From positions 1-35,549 of the forward strand of contig DAIDJD010000009.1 in the NCBI GenBank assembly GCA_027451505.1: a DNA stretch of 35,549 nt, written 5' to 3'. The DNA comes from a candidate division FCPU426 bacterium (GTDB lineage Bacteria > Oederibacteriota > JAJYGY01 > DAIDJD01). Positions 22,911-30,559 of this stretch are shown here, piece after piece. Below the pieces are notes generated by a model. The model did not search any database, had not been told where the DNA came from, and was given only the letters and a program-made list of their open reading frames with translations. Positions within the stretch are counted from its first letter, which is position 1; each line of letters begins with the position of its first letter. A program made the translations under genes and the position numbers.

Positions 22911-23348
22911 ATGAACGCGATCCAAATCCTCGAAAAGGACCACAAGTCCGCCAAAAGCGCCATCCAGGAGATCGGAAGGAGCAAGGGCCAGAAAAAGAAG
23001 AGCCTGTTCGAGGACTTCAAGGAGGAACTCGAGAGGCACGACCGCGTCGAGGAGCAGGTCTTCTATCCCGCGGTCCAGGCGCACTCCCTGGCGGGGGACG
23101 TTCCGGCGATGGACCGGCAGGCCCACGAGGCCGTCGGGACCGCGCTCGGCCTCTTGGAAAAGATGCCCATTTTCGACCCGAGGTGGGATCCCACCTTCCG
23201 GGACATGCGCATCCAGCTCCTCAGGCATTTCGCCGACGAGGAAGGCAGGATCTTCCTCGCCGTGAAAAAGGCGATGAAACCCCAGGAGTTGGAGGACCTC
23301 GGCGGCAAGATGCGGACCTTCAAGGCGGGCCGCCCGCAGCCGGCCTGA
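22911..23348 (+). CDS. Hemerythrin-like HHE-domain protein
   Basis: The 145-residue all-helical protein has the HHE cation-binding pattern: His11 (EKDHKSA), His43 and Glu47 (ERHDRVEEQVFYP), His72 (RQAHEAVG), His106 and Glu110 (LRHFADEEGRIF). These are the expected ligands of a di-iron site. There is no signal peptide, so it is cytoplasmic. Such proteins bind oxygen or NO or act in iron and stress responses, and the nitrogen-oxide-type cluster 10 kb away could be functionally linked. AAGGGAG precedes the ATG. The gene is divergent from the receiver-like gene, with an AT-rich dyad between them. Confidence 0.9.
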   Translation: MNAIQILEKDHKSAKSAIQEIGRSKGQKKKSLFEDFKEELERHDRVEEQVFYPAVQAHSLAGDVPAMDRQAHEAVGTALGLLEKMPIFDPRWDPTFRDMRIQLLRHFADEEGRIFLAVKKAMKPQELEDLGGKMRTFKAGRPQPA

Positions 23349-23426
23349 GGAACGTGGCCTCCCCCGACGCCCGTCGTCCGTATCAGCGACCCTGGCGTCG
23401 GCGGTCGAGGCGGCCCTCCCCCGGGG

Positions 23427-23444
23427 CCCCCAAGGCGCTGGGGG
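23427..23444. terminator. Small hairpin between convergent hemerythrin and HPr genes
   Basis: CCCCCA-AGGCGC-TGGGGG forms a 6-bp stem directly beyond the HPr stop codon. It lies between two convergent genes and could serve both directions. It has no T-run, so only weak support for termination. Confidence 0.3.
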
Positions 23445-23789
23445 TCAGTCTCTGCCTTCCCCGAAGGAGTCCAGGATCAGCGCCGCCATGGCGTCCATGC
23501 ACCGCCGGGCATCGTGGCCCTCGATCCGCAGTCGTATCCTCCCGCCGCGGGGTACGCAGGCCAGCATCATGGAAACGATGCTCTTGCCGTCCGCCACTTG
23601 GCCGTTCCCGTGGACCTCAATCGCGCTGGAGAAGGACCGGGCTATCTGGACGATCTTCGCCACCGGCCTGAGGTGCATGCCGTGTATATGGGTGATCTCG
23701 AATTCGCGTTCGTGGACCGGGGGCCCGGGATACGGCCCGCCGAGCCCCCCGGCGGGAGCGTTCACCGGCGGCCTTGGGGTGATGCCCAT
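23445..23789 (-). CDS. HPr-family phosphocarrier protein with N-terminal extension
   Basis: The C-terminal ~85 residues match HPr: FEITHIHGMHLRPVAKIVQIAR with the active-site His39, and VADGKSIVSMMLACVPRGGRIRLRIEG with Ser70 at the same 31-residue distance as His15 and Ser46 in classical HPr. Both the PEP-dependent site and the HPr-kinase site are therefore kept. About 25 extra residues rich in Pro and Gly precede the domain. The ATG has AAAGGA upstream, and I see no later start before the domain. No EI, EII or HPr kinase gene is nearby, so a regulatory (NPr-like) role is as likely as sugar transport. Confidence 0.85.
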   Translation of the reverse strand: MGITPRPPVNAPAGGLGGPYPGPPVHEREFEITHIHGMHLRPVAKIVQIARSFSSAIEVHGNGQVADGKSIVSMMLACVPRGGRIRLRIEGHDARRCMDAMAALILDSFGEGRD

Positions 23790-24081
23790 GCGTGTCCTTT
23801 CAACGGCTTCGCTGTCAGGCCCGGCCCGTCAAACGGGGCGCAGGGCGGAGCTTTTCCCGCGGGTGGTCCGGGGTCCCGAGGGCCTAGGCGCAGGCTCCCT
23901 CAGCGAATGCCCGCGCGGGGCCCGTTATTCCCTGTTCCGGGACGCTCCGCGGTCTCTTGGGGGTCTTGGCCGCCGGGCCGCTGGGGCGCCGCCGCCTGGC
24001 CCCGGACCGAACGCGTGGATCCGGACGGATCGGGTAGGGACGTCGAAAATTAGGTGTGGACTTGAATGACGGCGCGCTATC
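23790..24081. other. Divergent intergenic region between HPr and ArsR-type genes
   Basis: No gene is seen in these 292 bp. TTGACG occurs on the minus strand near 23830 but without a convincing -10 box. The last 50 bases before the ArsR-type gene are less GC-rich (GTCGAAAATTAGGTG) and probably hold its promoter. No clear dyad was found. Confidence 0.4.
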
Positions 24082-24432
24082 ATGAACCTTATGCCTAACA
24101 AAGCCGTTCCGCTGGGTTCCGTATTCCAGGCGCTGGTGGATCCCACCCGGCGCGCCGTGATCGCCCGCCTGGCCCGGGGCCCGGCCTCCACCCTGGAGCT
24201 GGCCCGACCCTTCGCGATGTCGCTGCCCGCGTTCACGCAGCATATGGACGTGCTCGAACGCACCGCCCTGGTGCGTTCGAGCAAAGAAGGCCGGGTCCGC
24301 ACCTACACGATCGAGTCCGCGACCCTGAAGGCGGCCGAGGATTGGCTGGCGGGCCAACGGCGGGTCCGGGAGGCCGGTGGCGGCCGCCCGGAACGCCGCC
24401 CCAAGCCGCGCCCAGCCGGGAAACGGCGGTGA
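24082..24432 (+). CDS. ArsR-family winged-helix regulator
   Basis: The 116-residue protein shows VFQALVDPTRRAVIARLARGPASTLELARPFAMSLPAFTQHMDVLERTALVRSSKEGRVRTYTI, typical of the ArsR subgroup often paired with SRPBCC/AHSA1 proteins. It has no cysteine, so it does not sense metals through thiols. The C-terminal tail is rich in Arg and Pro. ATG 24082 has no clear ribosome-binding site and ATG 24091 is an alternative; a leaderless message is possible. No SRPBCC partner lies beside it. It is convergent with the permease gene. Confidence 0.85.
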   Translation: MNLMPNKAVPLGSVFQALVDPTRRAVIARLARGPASTLELARPFAMSLPAFTQHMDVLERTALVRSSKEGRVRTYTIESATLKAAEDWLAGQRRVREAGGGRPERRPKPRPAGKRR

Positions 24433-24480
24433 GCGCGGACGGCGCGCCGGGGCGGGCTATGGGAAGGGCTTGGGCGCGGC

Positions 24481-25266
24481 CTAGCTGAGGCTCAGTCCCA
24501 GGGCTTGGCAGAGCAGGAGCGCGCCGACGGCGACCAGCCCGACATAGACCCAACGCACGAAGGCCTCCACCCGCATCCGGCGGTTCAGGAGCCGGCCGAT
24601 GAGGACGGCGGGCAGGGCCACGGGCAGCGCCCACAGGTACGTGCGCGTCACCTCCGGGGTCCAGACTCCGGTCGCGCGGTACCCCAGCAGGACCAGGGCG
24701 CTGGCCGGGAAGAAGTATCCCTGAAGGGTGGCCCGGAAGCGCCGGGCCGGCCAACGCCGCATCGCCCCATAGAGGGCCAGGGGCGGGCCGTTCATGCCGT
24801 AGGCGCCGCCCAGCACGCCGGCGCAGAATCCGCACAGCGACAGCCAGCCGACATGGTCCCGCTTCAGTTCGGGAGGCGCGCGGACGGCCAGCGAATAGAG
24901 CGAGAACGTTAGGATGAAGCCGGCCAGCGCGCCTTCCACCCCCCGGGGATGCCCGCACTTGAGCAGGAGCAGGCCCAGCGGCAGGCCCAGGGCCGTGGTG
25001 CCCAGGAGCCACGCCGCGCTGGGCAGGTGGACCTGGTCCCAGTCCTGCGCCAGGACCAGGCCGGCGACCGTCACCGACAAAAGGGCCGCCAGGGGCGCCG
25101 CGACCTGCAGCGGGATGAAGATCGCCAGCAACGGCACGGCGACCAGGGCCTCGCCGAACCCGAGCGTGGAACGGATCAAGGTGGCGGCGAAGACGATCGC
25201 GAGGACTTCGGGAGTGGCGGTGGCGATGGCGGGTAACCGGAGTTTGGAGGCTTGAGGTGGGGCCAA
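24481..25266 (-). CDS. TauE/SafE-family membrane permease
   Basis: About 261 residues in eight spans, in two related halves, as in the TauE/SafE sulfite/organosulfonate exporter family. Signatures are IRSTLGFGEALVAVPLLAIFIPLQVAAPLAALLSV in the first half and GFCAGVLGGAYGMNGPPLALYGAMRRWPARRFRATLQGYF in the second, matching the G-hG-G--GPP pattern. The substrate cannot be told from sequence. The track's start adds about 90 unlikely residues overlapping the TonB receptor gene. I propose the TTG at 25266 but the start is uncertain; ATG 25347 is possible. It is divergent from the TonB receptor gene with only about 50 bp between them. Confidence 0.83.
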   Translation of the reverse strand: MAPPQASKLRLPAIATATPEVLAIVFAATLIRSTLGFGEALVAVPLLAIFIPLQVAAPLAALLSVTVAGLVLAQDWDQVHLPSAAWLLGTTALGLPLGLLLLKCGHPRGVEGALAGFILTFSLYSLAVRAPPELKRDHVGWLSLCGFCAGVLGGAYGMNGPPLALYGAMRRWPARRFRATLQGYFFPASALVLLGYRATGVWTPEVTRTYLWALPVALPAVLIGRLLNRRMRVEAFVRWVYVGLVAVGALLLCQALGLSLS

Positions 25267-25315
25267 AGATAGACCATCCGGGATTGGCGGGACAGTCCCT
25301 TCTTGAAATGGGGCT

Positions 25316-27619
25316 ATGGGCCTAGCGGCGCACGGAGGTGGCGGCATACGTGGGAATCTTGCCTTGAGAGGCCGGGCTCTGGTTTGGGTCCTGGTCCTGG
25401 GACTGTCCGCGTCCATCGGGGCCTTCCCGGCCGCGGCTTCGGCCGCGGGATCCGGTCCGGCCCATGGTCCAACCGGGGGTCCGGACGCGTCCGTCGCGGT
25501 CCGGGGCCTGGTCCACCGAATCGGCGCGCCGGACCCCATCCCGGGGGCCCGGATCCGCGCAACCGGGGGCGCAGGGGCGGCGGCCGACGCCGTCGCGGAC
25601 GGCCGCGGCGCCTACCGGATGGGCCTGGCCCCCGGGCGCTGGAGCCTGGCGGCCTGCGCCGACGGATACGGCTGCGTGACGCGCACCGTGGTCTTGAAGG
25701 CGGGGCGGCCGCGGCGCCTGGATTTGGCCCTGGCGCCCGAGCCCATCCAGGGCCTGGCCGTGACCATCCTGGGGCACCGGGAGGCGCCCCAGCCCGTGGA
25801 GGCATCGGTCAGCCGGGCCGAAATCAAGGAGATCCCGGGCACCTTCGGCGACGCCTTGCGGGCGGTGCAGATCCTGCCGGGCGTGGCCGCGCCCAGCGAC
25901 ATCTCCGGCCAGTTGCTGATCCAAGGCGGCGGGCCCAACGACAACCTCTATTGGGTGGATTCGGTCCCCTGGCCCATCCCCTTCCACTTCGGGGGGCTGG
26001 ACTCCACGGTGGACCCGGAGCTGCTCAGTTCCGTGGACCTCTATGGCGCGGGCTACGGGTCCCGCTGGGGAGGCGTGTTGGCCGCGGTCCTGGACGGACG
26101 GACCCAGGCCCCGCCCTCGGACCGGCTGCATGTCGAGGCGGACCTGAGCCTGCTGGAGGCCTCGGCCTCCCTGGCCGGTCCCCTGGGGCTCGGGAACGCC
26201 ACCTTCGCCCTCACCGCCCGGCGCAGCTATTTCGACCTGGTCGGCCGACTGGTGGGCCAATCCGACCTGCCGGTCTATGACGATTCCCAGGCCGTGGTCG
26301 ACTTCCATCTGGGGGCGAACAACCGCTTCCATATCCTGGCCATGGGTTCGGACGACGTTTTCAACGCGGTGCTGGGGGGTTCCGGTGGCGTGCAGGTGAA
26401 ATCCGGTGGCGCCCCGGTCAGCGGCTCGCTGATGTACGGGAACGCCTTCGAAAGCGGCGGCCTGGGCTGGACCAACACCTCGATCCGGGGTCTGGTCTCC
26501 ACCCTCACGCCCTACGTCTACCACACCGCGCAGGACCTGGGGATCACCCCCTTGGCCGACGACAACGCCCGCACCACCTTCGGGCTCAAGGAGGAGGCCG
26601 TCTATTCCGCCGGTTCCTGGCTCGGCCTGCGCCACGAGGTCAGCGCCGGCGGCGACGCGGAGTGGACCGCCTATTCCTTCAGCGGGATGCTGCCCCGGGT
26701 GACGAACACGGCCCAGGACAGCTTCGCGGACCTCACCTCCCTGCCCCAGGTCGCCTCGAACGTGTCCACCCGGGGCTGGGACGGCTACGCCTACATCCAG
26801 GACCGGGCGCGCCTGGACCGGTTCTGGGCCCTGACCCTGGGGCTGCACTACGACACGAGCACCCTGGTCGCGGACGGGGAGGTGGGCCCGCGCGCCGCGC
26901 TGGAATTCAAACCGACGCCCCGCGATACCTGGACCGCGGCCTGGGGCCTTTATGACCAAGCCCCCCTGCCCCTTCAGGTGAACCCGCAGTACGGGAATCC
27001 GGGCCTGGAACCGGAGTCCGCCCAGCACGCGGTCCTGAGCTATGAGCACGACTTCCTGGACTCGGTCATCCTCAAGGGCGACGCCTACTACAAGGCCCTC
27101 ACCGACCTCGTGGTGGCAGTCCCTTCGAACCCCGCCATCTACGCCAACGCGGGCCAGGGCGACGTCAAGGGCATGGACCTGTCGCTCAGCCAGGACCTGG
27201 GCGCCCTGTTCTGGACGCTCTCCGGCTCCCTGTCCCAGTCCGACCGGCTCGATTTGGCGGGCGAGCCCTGGAGCCTGTACCAGTACGACCAGCCCCAGAT
27301 CCTCAACGCCGTGGTCAGTTGGATGCCCGTCCCGCGCTGGACCTTGGGCGCGAAGCTGCGCTACAACTCCGGGGACCTTGTCCTGCCCGCCGGCGCCACC
27401 TGGTACACCCCCGCGGACCGTCTGCCCTACTACCTGCGGGTGGACCTGCGGGTGGAGCGGGCTTGGACCTTCCCGTACTGGTCCCTCAAGGCCTACTTCG
27501 AGATCCTCAACGTGCTGAACCGGCAAAACGGCGAGGCGGCGACCTCCTCCTCGGGCCAGAGCCAACAGGTGCCGGACCTGCCCAGGCTGCCGAACCTGGG
27601 CCTGGAGGTGGATTACTGA
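25316..27619 (+). CDS. TonB-dependent outer-membrane receptor with carboxypeptidase-like domain
   Basis: The 767-residue protein has a signal peptide (hydrophobic core about 21-42), then a carboxypeptidase-regulatory-like beta domain (about 58-140, VAVRGLVH to LDLALAP). A plug follows (about 160-262; GDALRAVQILPGVAAPSDISGQLLIQGGGPNDNLYWVD), then a long beta-barrel of alternating aromatic and polar strands ending in LGLEVDY. It should take up a bound ligand across the outer membrane with TonB energy; no TonB-ExbBD genes are present. The ligand is unknown. Position just before a copper-efflux operon on the same strand suggests, but does not prove, a metal-related ligand. The start at 25316 could be shorter by a few residues (TTG before ALRGRAL). 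Confidence 0.88.
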   Translation: MGLAAHGGGGIRGNLALRGRALVWVLVLGLSASIGAFPAAASAAGSGPAHGPTGGPDASVAVRGLVHRIGAPDPIPGARIRATGGAGAAADAVADGRGAYRMGLAPGRWSLAACADGYGCVTRTVVLKAGRPRRLDLALAPEPIQGLAVTILGHREAPQPVEASVSRAEIKEIPGTFGDALRAVQILPGVAAPSDISGQLLIQGGGPNDNLYWVDSVPWPIPFHFGGLDSTVDPELLSSVDLYGAGYGSRWGGVLAAVLDGRTQAPPSDRLHVEADLSLLEASASLAGPLGLGNATFALTARRSYFDLVGRLVGQSDLPVYDDSQAVVDFHLGANNRFHILAMGSDDVFNAVLGGSGGVQVKSGGAPVSGSLMYGNAFESGGLGWTNTSIRGLVSTLTPYVYHTAQDLGITPLADDNARTTFGLKEEAVYSAGSWLGLRHEVSAGGDAEWTAYSFSGMLPRVTNTAQDSFADLTSLPQVASNVSTRGWDGYAYIQDRARLDRFWALTLGLHYDTSTLVADGEVGPRAALEFKPTPRDTWTAAWGLYDQAPLPLQVNPQYGNPGLEPESAQHAVLSYEHDFLDSVILKGDAYYKALTDLVVAVPSNPAIYANAGQGDVKGMDLSLSQDLGALFWTLSGSLSQSDRLDLAGEPWSLYQYDQPQILNAVVSWMPVPRWTLGAKLRYNSGDLVLPAGATWYTPADRLPYYLRVDLRVERAWTFPYWSLKAYFEILNVLNRQNGEAATSSSGQSQQVPDLPRLPNLGLEVDY

Positions 27620-27665
27620 CCCCGCCGCCCGGGCGCCTCCAGAAAAAGGTACCGGCGCGGGGCCT

Positions 27666-27696
27666 GGAGTGGTATCATGGGGTAGATACCCGCTCC
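27666..27696. promoter_or_regulatory. Dyad before the copper-efflux operon
   Basis: GGTATC-ATGGGGTA-GATACC is a perfect 6-bp inverted repeat that extends outward imperfectly (GGAGT on the left, CGCTCC on the right). It lies in the 99-bp gap between the TonB receptor and the efflux genes, about 25 bp before the first start codon. This is a fitting place for a metal-responsive regulator, but no MerR, CsoR or CopR gene is present in the window. Confidence 0.45.
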
Positions 27697-27718
27697 ATCT
27701 GGATTCTCGGATACGCGG

Positions 27719-28150
27719 TTGAAACGATGGGTGGTCCTTTTCGTCAAGCTTTCCCTGGTCCTGGCCCTCGGCTTTCAAGCTGGTGGGGTCGTTGGCTTTT
27801 GTTCGGCCACTTGCCCCTCAGGCGCGGCCCCGGACAACGCTTGCGCCCGGGCTTGCGCTCGGATGCGGATGGAACACCGGCTCCGCTACGGCTCCATCCC
27901 GGCCCTCTATGGGATGTCCTGCGGAGCGCGCGTGTCCCAGCCGGAGCCGCTCGCCCCGGCCGTGGAAAGCCCCTCTTTGGTTCCGGCCGTCTCCACGTTG
28001 GGCGCCGTGGACCTCACCCAACCCCGGGCCGCTTTCAGCCCGTACCTGCGTTCCATCCGCCACATCCCTGAACGAAGGGCGCCCGCCCGTTTCGCCGATT
28101 CAGGGCATTTGTCCGTCCCGGCCCCCAACGCCCCTCCGATCCTCGCGTAA
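27719..28150 (+). CDS. Small exported Cys-containing protein, unknown function
   Basis: I do not recognise a family. The frame begins with TTG (MKRWVVLFVKLSLVLALGFQAGG), a typical signal peptide or single N-terminal helix. Next comes a cysteine-rich stretch, FCSATCPSG then NACARACARMRMEH, with cysteines at 28, 32, 42 and 46 plus methionines and histidine, and a later MSCGA. The remaining ~90 residues are low in structure and rich in Pro, Ala and Ser. The Cys/Met pattern and position at the head of a Cu/Ag efflux set suggest periplasmic metal binding. The start lacks a good ribosome-binding site, so existence is less certain than its neighbours. Confidence 0.5.
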   Translation: MKRWVVLFVKLSLVLALGFQAGGVVGFCSATCPSGAAPDNACARACARMRMEHRLRYGSIPALYGMSCGARVSQPEPLAPAVESPSLVPAVSTLGAVDLTQPRAAFSPYLRSIRHIPERRAPARFADSGHLSVPAPNAPPILA

Positions 28151-28233
28151 GAACGGCGTTCCGCCGCCCTTCCCCCTTTCGGGGAATCCGGGCGCGCGCG
28201 GGCGTTCGCCTTTCGCTGTGTCGGAGGAGCGCG

Positions 28234-29526
28234 ATGCGTTCCCACCTGTTTTTCCCGCTTTTCCTGGTATGTCCCTCGGTCCTATGGGCCGCCGCATCTG
28301 CGGTCGCGCCGGCCGGACCCGGTTTGAGCTTGGCCCAGGTCCTGGAATCGGTGCGGGCCCGCAATCCCGACTATGCCGCCGCCCGCGCGGACCTTGGGCG
28401 CGCCCGAGCCGAGGCCGGTGAAAGCTGGGCCCTGCCCGACCCGGAGGTGGGGGTGGAATATTGGAACGTGCCCCGCCCGGGACTGGATTTGGGCCAAGCC
28501 CAGCAGACCTGGATCGACTTTTCCCAGGATTTCCCCTCCCCCGCCAAACTCCTCGCCGCCGCGAGGGTGTACGCCCGCGCGCGGGACACGGCCGGGGCCC
28601 AAGCCGACGCCGTTTTGGCGGAAAAACTCGAGGCGGCCGCGGACGCCTATTGGGACCTCTACCAGGCCGCCGCGTCCCTGACGGCCCTGGCCCGGATCCG
28701 CGCGACCCTGGACCAATTGCTGGAAGCGGCCCGCCATCGGATCCGCTACGGCCCTTCGGACCGTATGGGCCAGTTCATGGTTCCCATGCTGCGCATGCAG
28801 CTCGCGGAGACGGACAACCAAGCCTTGTCCTTGACGCAGGACCGCACCGCGGCCGAGGCCAAGCTCGAGAGCCTGACGGGCTGGCCCGTGGGTGCGGCGC
28901 TCCCCAGGCCCCTCGGTGCCGCGCCGGATCCGCCTCCCGGGGATGAGGCCGGCTTCCTTGAGGCCGTGGCGTCCCGGGATCCCGCGGTCGCCGCGGCGCG
29001 GCGCGGCGTGCTCGATGCCGAGGCCCGCAAGAGCCTGCAGGACGCCGCTTGGCAACCCGACCTCATGCTCCAATACAGCACGATGAACGGGCCCGGCATG
29101 GCCCCGGCCGGTATGGCCATGGCCAAGGTCAACGTGCCGTTCCTGTACTTCTGGCGTCGGCGCGGGGAATCGGCCGCGGCCGAGAAAGGGGTGGAGCGGG
29201 CCCGGGACCTGCTGGCCGGCGCCCGGGCCGAGGCGCGGCGGCAGGGTGTCGCGGCTTGGTCGGCCTACCGGACGGCCCTGGCCCAATGGCGCCGTGGTCG
29301 CGACCTCATCGTGCCGGAGTCCCGGGAGGCCCTCGGCTTGGCCTTGGACGGCTTCGCCGGCGGGGACCTGGGCGCCTCCGAGGCGCTTCAGGCCGTGACC
29401 GCGTCCTGGATGGCCGAAAGCGGACAGATCCAGCTCCTTGCCCGTGTGGGGCGGGAGCGCGCCCTATTGGACCGCCTGGCCGGAGTCGGCCTGGGCGTCG
29501 GGAAGGAGGCCCGTCATGGGTACTAA
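28234..29526 (+). CDS. TolC-family outer-membrane efflux channel (CusC-like)
   Basis: The 430-residue protein has a signal peptide (MRSHLFFPLFLVCPSVLWAAASA) and the two-fold TolC repeat: LSLAQVLESVRARNPDYAAARADLGRARAEAG in the first half and EAVASRDPAVAAARRGVLDAEARKSLQDAAWQPDLMLQYS in the second. Long amphipathic helices (EKLEAAADAYWDLYQAAASLTALARIRATLDQLLEAARHRIRYG) form the periplasmic tunnel. It is typical of metal-efflux TolC proteins (CusC/CzcC group). The ATG follows GGAGGA. Its end overlaps the adaptor gene by 11 bp. It should supply the outer-membrane exit for the RND pump. Confidence 0.9.
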   Translation: MRSHLFFPLFLVCPSVLWAAASAVAPAGPGLSLAQVLESVRARNPDYAAARADLGRARAEAGESWALPDPEVGVEYWNVPRPGLDLGQAQQTWIDFSQDFPSPAKLLAAARVYARARDTAGAQADAVLAEKLEAAADAYWDLYQAAASLTALARIRATLDQLLEAARHRIRYGPSDRMGQFMVPMLRMQLAETDNQALSLTQDRTAAEAKLESLTGWPVGAALPRPLGAAPDPPPGDEAGFLEAVASRDPAVAAARRGVLDAEARKSLQDAAWQPDLMLQYSTMNGPGMAPAGMAMAKVNVPFLYFWRRRGESAAAEKGVERARDLLAGARAEARRQGVAAWSAYRTALAQWRRGRDLIVPESREALGLALDGFAGGDLGASEALQAVTASWMAESGQIQLLARVGRERALLDRLAGVGLGVGKEARHGY

Positions 29527-30559
29527 GAGATTCGGGGCCACGGCCTTCGTGGCCCTGGCGGCGTTGGGGCTGCTGGCCTTCGGGGGCCGGCTGTGGGAGC
29601 GCGCATCCGCCCGCGACCAGGGGGCCCCGGTCCGACCGGTCCGGGAGCTTTGGCAGTGCCCCATGCATCCCCAGATCGTACGGGACCATCCCGGGTTCTG
29701 TCCCATCTGCCACATGCGCCTGGAACGGATGGCGGTCCCGGGGGATGCGGGGGGCGGGGCCGCGCCGGCCCGGACGCCGGAGGAGCCCTCCCCGCGCCGG
29801 GTGCTCAAGTACCGCAATCCGATGGATCCGACCGTCTTCTCCGACCATCCCATGAAGGACAGCATGGGCATGGACTACATCCCGGTGTATGCGCAACCGG
29901 ATCGGGGACCCGGCGAAGCGGGCGGCGGAAGGGGCGGATCGGCCGGGGCCCCGGATCGGGCCGCGTTCACGCTCTCCCAAACGGGGGAGCGGCTCATCGG
30001 GGTGCGCACGGCGCGGGCCGGGATTGTGCCGCTGGTGCGCACGGTCGGCATGGCCGGCCGCGTCGTGGGCCCCCACGAGGTGTCCGCCGAACTCCTGGAG
30101 ATCGACGCGGGCTCCCTTAAGGCCGGGACGCCCGCCGAAATCCAGGGGCCCGGCGGCGCGCCCCTGTGGGCGACGGTGGTCTCCGTGGGCCGGAGGGAGG
30201 ACGACCTGACGCGGGCTTTCGGCGTGCGCCTGGAGGTCCGCGGAGCCGCCCCCTGGATGCTCCCCGGGGTCTTCGTGGAGGTCTCGGCCCGGTGCGCCCT
30301 GGGGAGGGCCCTGGCCGTCCCTTCCGAGGCTGTGCTGGACACCGGGACTAGGCGCCTGGTCTTCGTCACGGACGGCCGGGGCCGTTTCGATCCGCGCCCC
30401 GTGGTCGTGGGCCGGCGGGGGGACGGCTTCAGCGAAATCCTCAGCGGGGTGGCCCCCGGCGAGCGGGTGGTGACCTCGGCCCAATTCCTGGTCGACTCGG
30501 AGTCCCAGTTTCAGGCCGCTTTGGACGCGTACACCGCGGGCTCGGGGGCGCGGCCATGA
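29516..30559 (+). CDS. cusB: CusB-like efflux adaptor lacking the lipoyl/alpha-hairpin section
   Basis: The 347-residue product starts at ATG 29516, inside the end of the TolC gene. After an N-terminal membrane anchor or signal (about 7-23) come two heavy-metal-binding units: WQCPMHPQIVRDHPGFCPICHM (Cys48, His51, Cys62, Cys65) and YRNPMDPTVFSDHPMKDSMGMDYIPVY (Met103, Met113, Met117, Met119). The adaptor part opens with GERLIGVRTARAGIVPLVRTVGMAGRVV, then passes straight to LLEIDAGSLKAGTPAEIQGPGG, the beta-barrel, and ends with the usual VVTSAQFLVDSESQFQAAL. In CusB-type proteins about 100-150 residues (lipoyl halves and the alpha-helical hairpin) lie between those points. Reading frame and flanks are intact. 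It may be a shortened adaptor or mainly a metal chaperone. The stop overlaps the pump gene. Confidence 0.87.
   Translation: MGTKRFGATAFVALAALGLLAFGGRLWERASARDQGAPVRPVRELWQCPMHPQIVRDHPGFCPICHMRLERMAVPGDAGGGAAPARTPEEPSPRRVLKYRNPMDPTVFSDHPMKDSMGMDYIPVYAQPDRGPGEAGGGRGGSAGAPDRAAFTLSQTGERLIGVRTARAGIVPLVRTVGMAGRVVGPHEVSAELLEIDAGSLKAGTPAEIQGPGGAPLWATVVSVGRREDDLTRAFGVRLEVRGAAPWMLPGVFVEVSARCALGRALAVPSEAVLDTGTRRLVFVTDGRGRFDPRPVVVGRRGDGFSEILSGVAPGERVVTSAQFLVDSESQFQAALDAYTAGSGARP

Noticed and set aside
25322-27778. 818-residue minus-strand ORF opposite the TonB receptor gene
   Set aside because: Shadow of a GC-rich coding frame; low-complexity Gly/Arg/Gln-rich translation with no domain, while the plus strand encodes a clear receptor.
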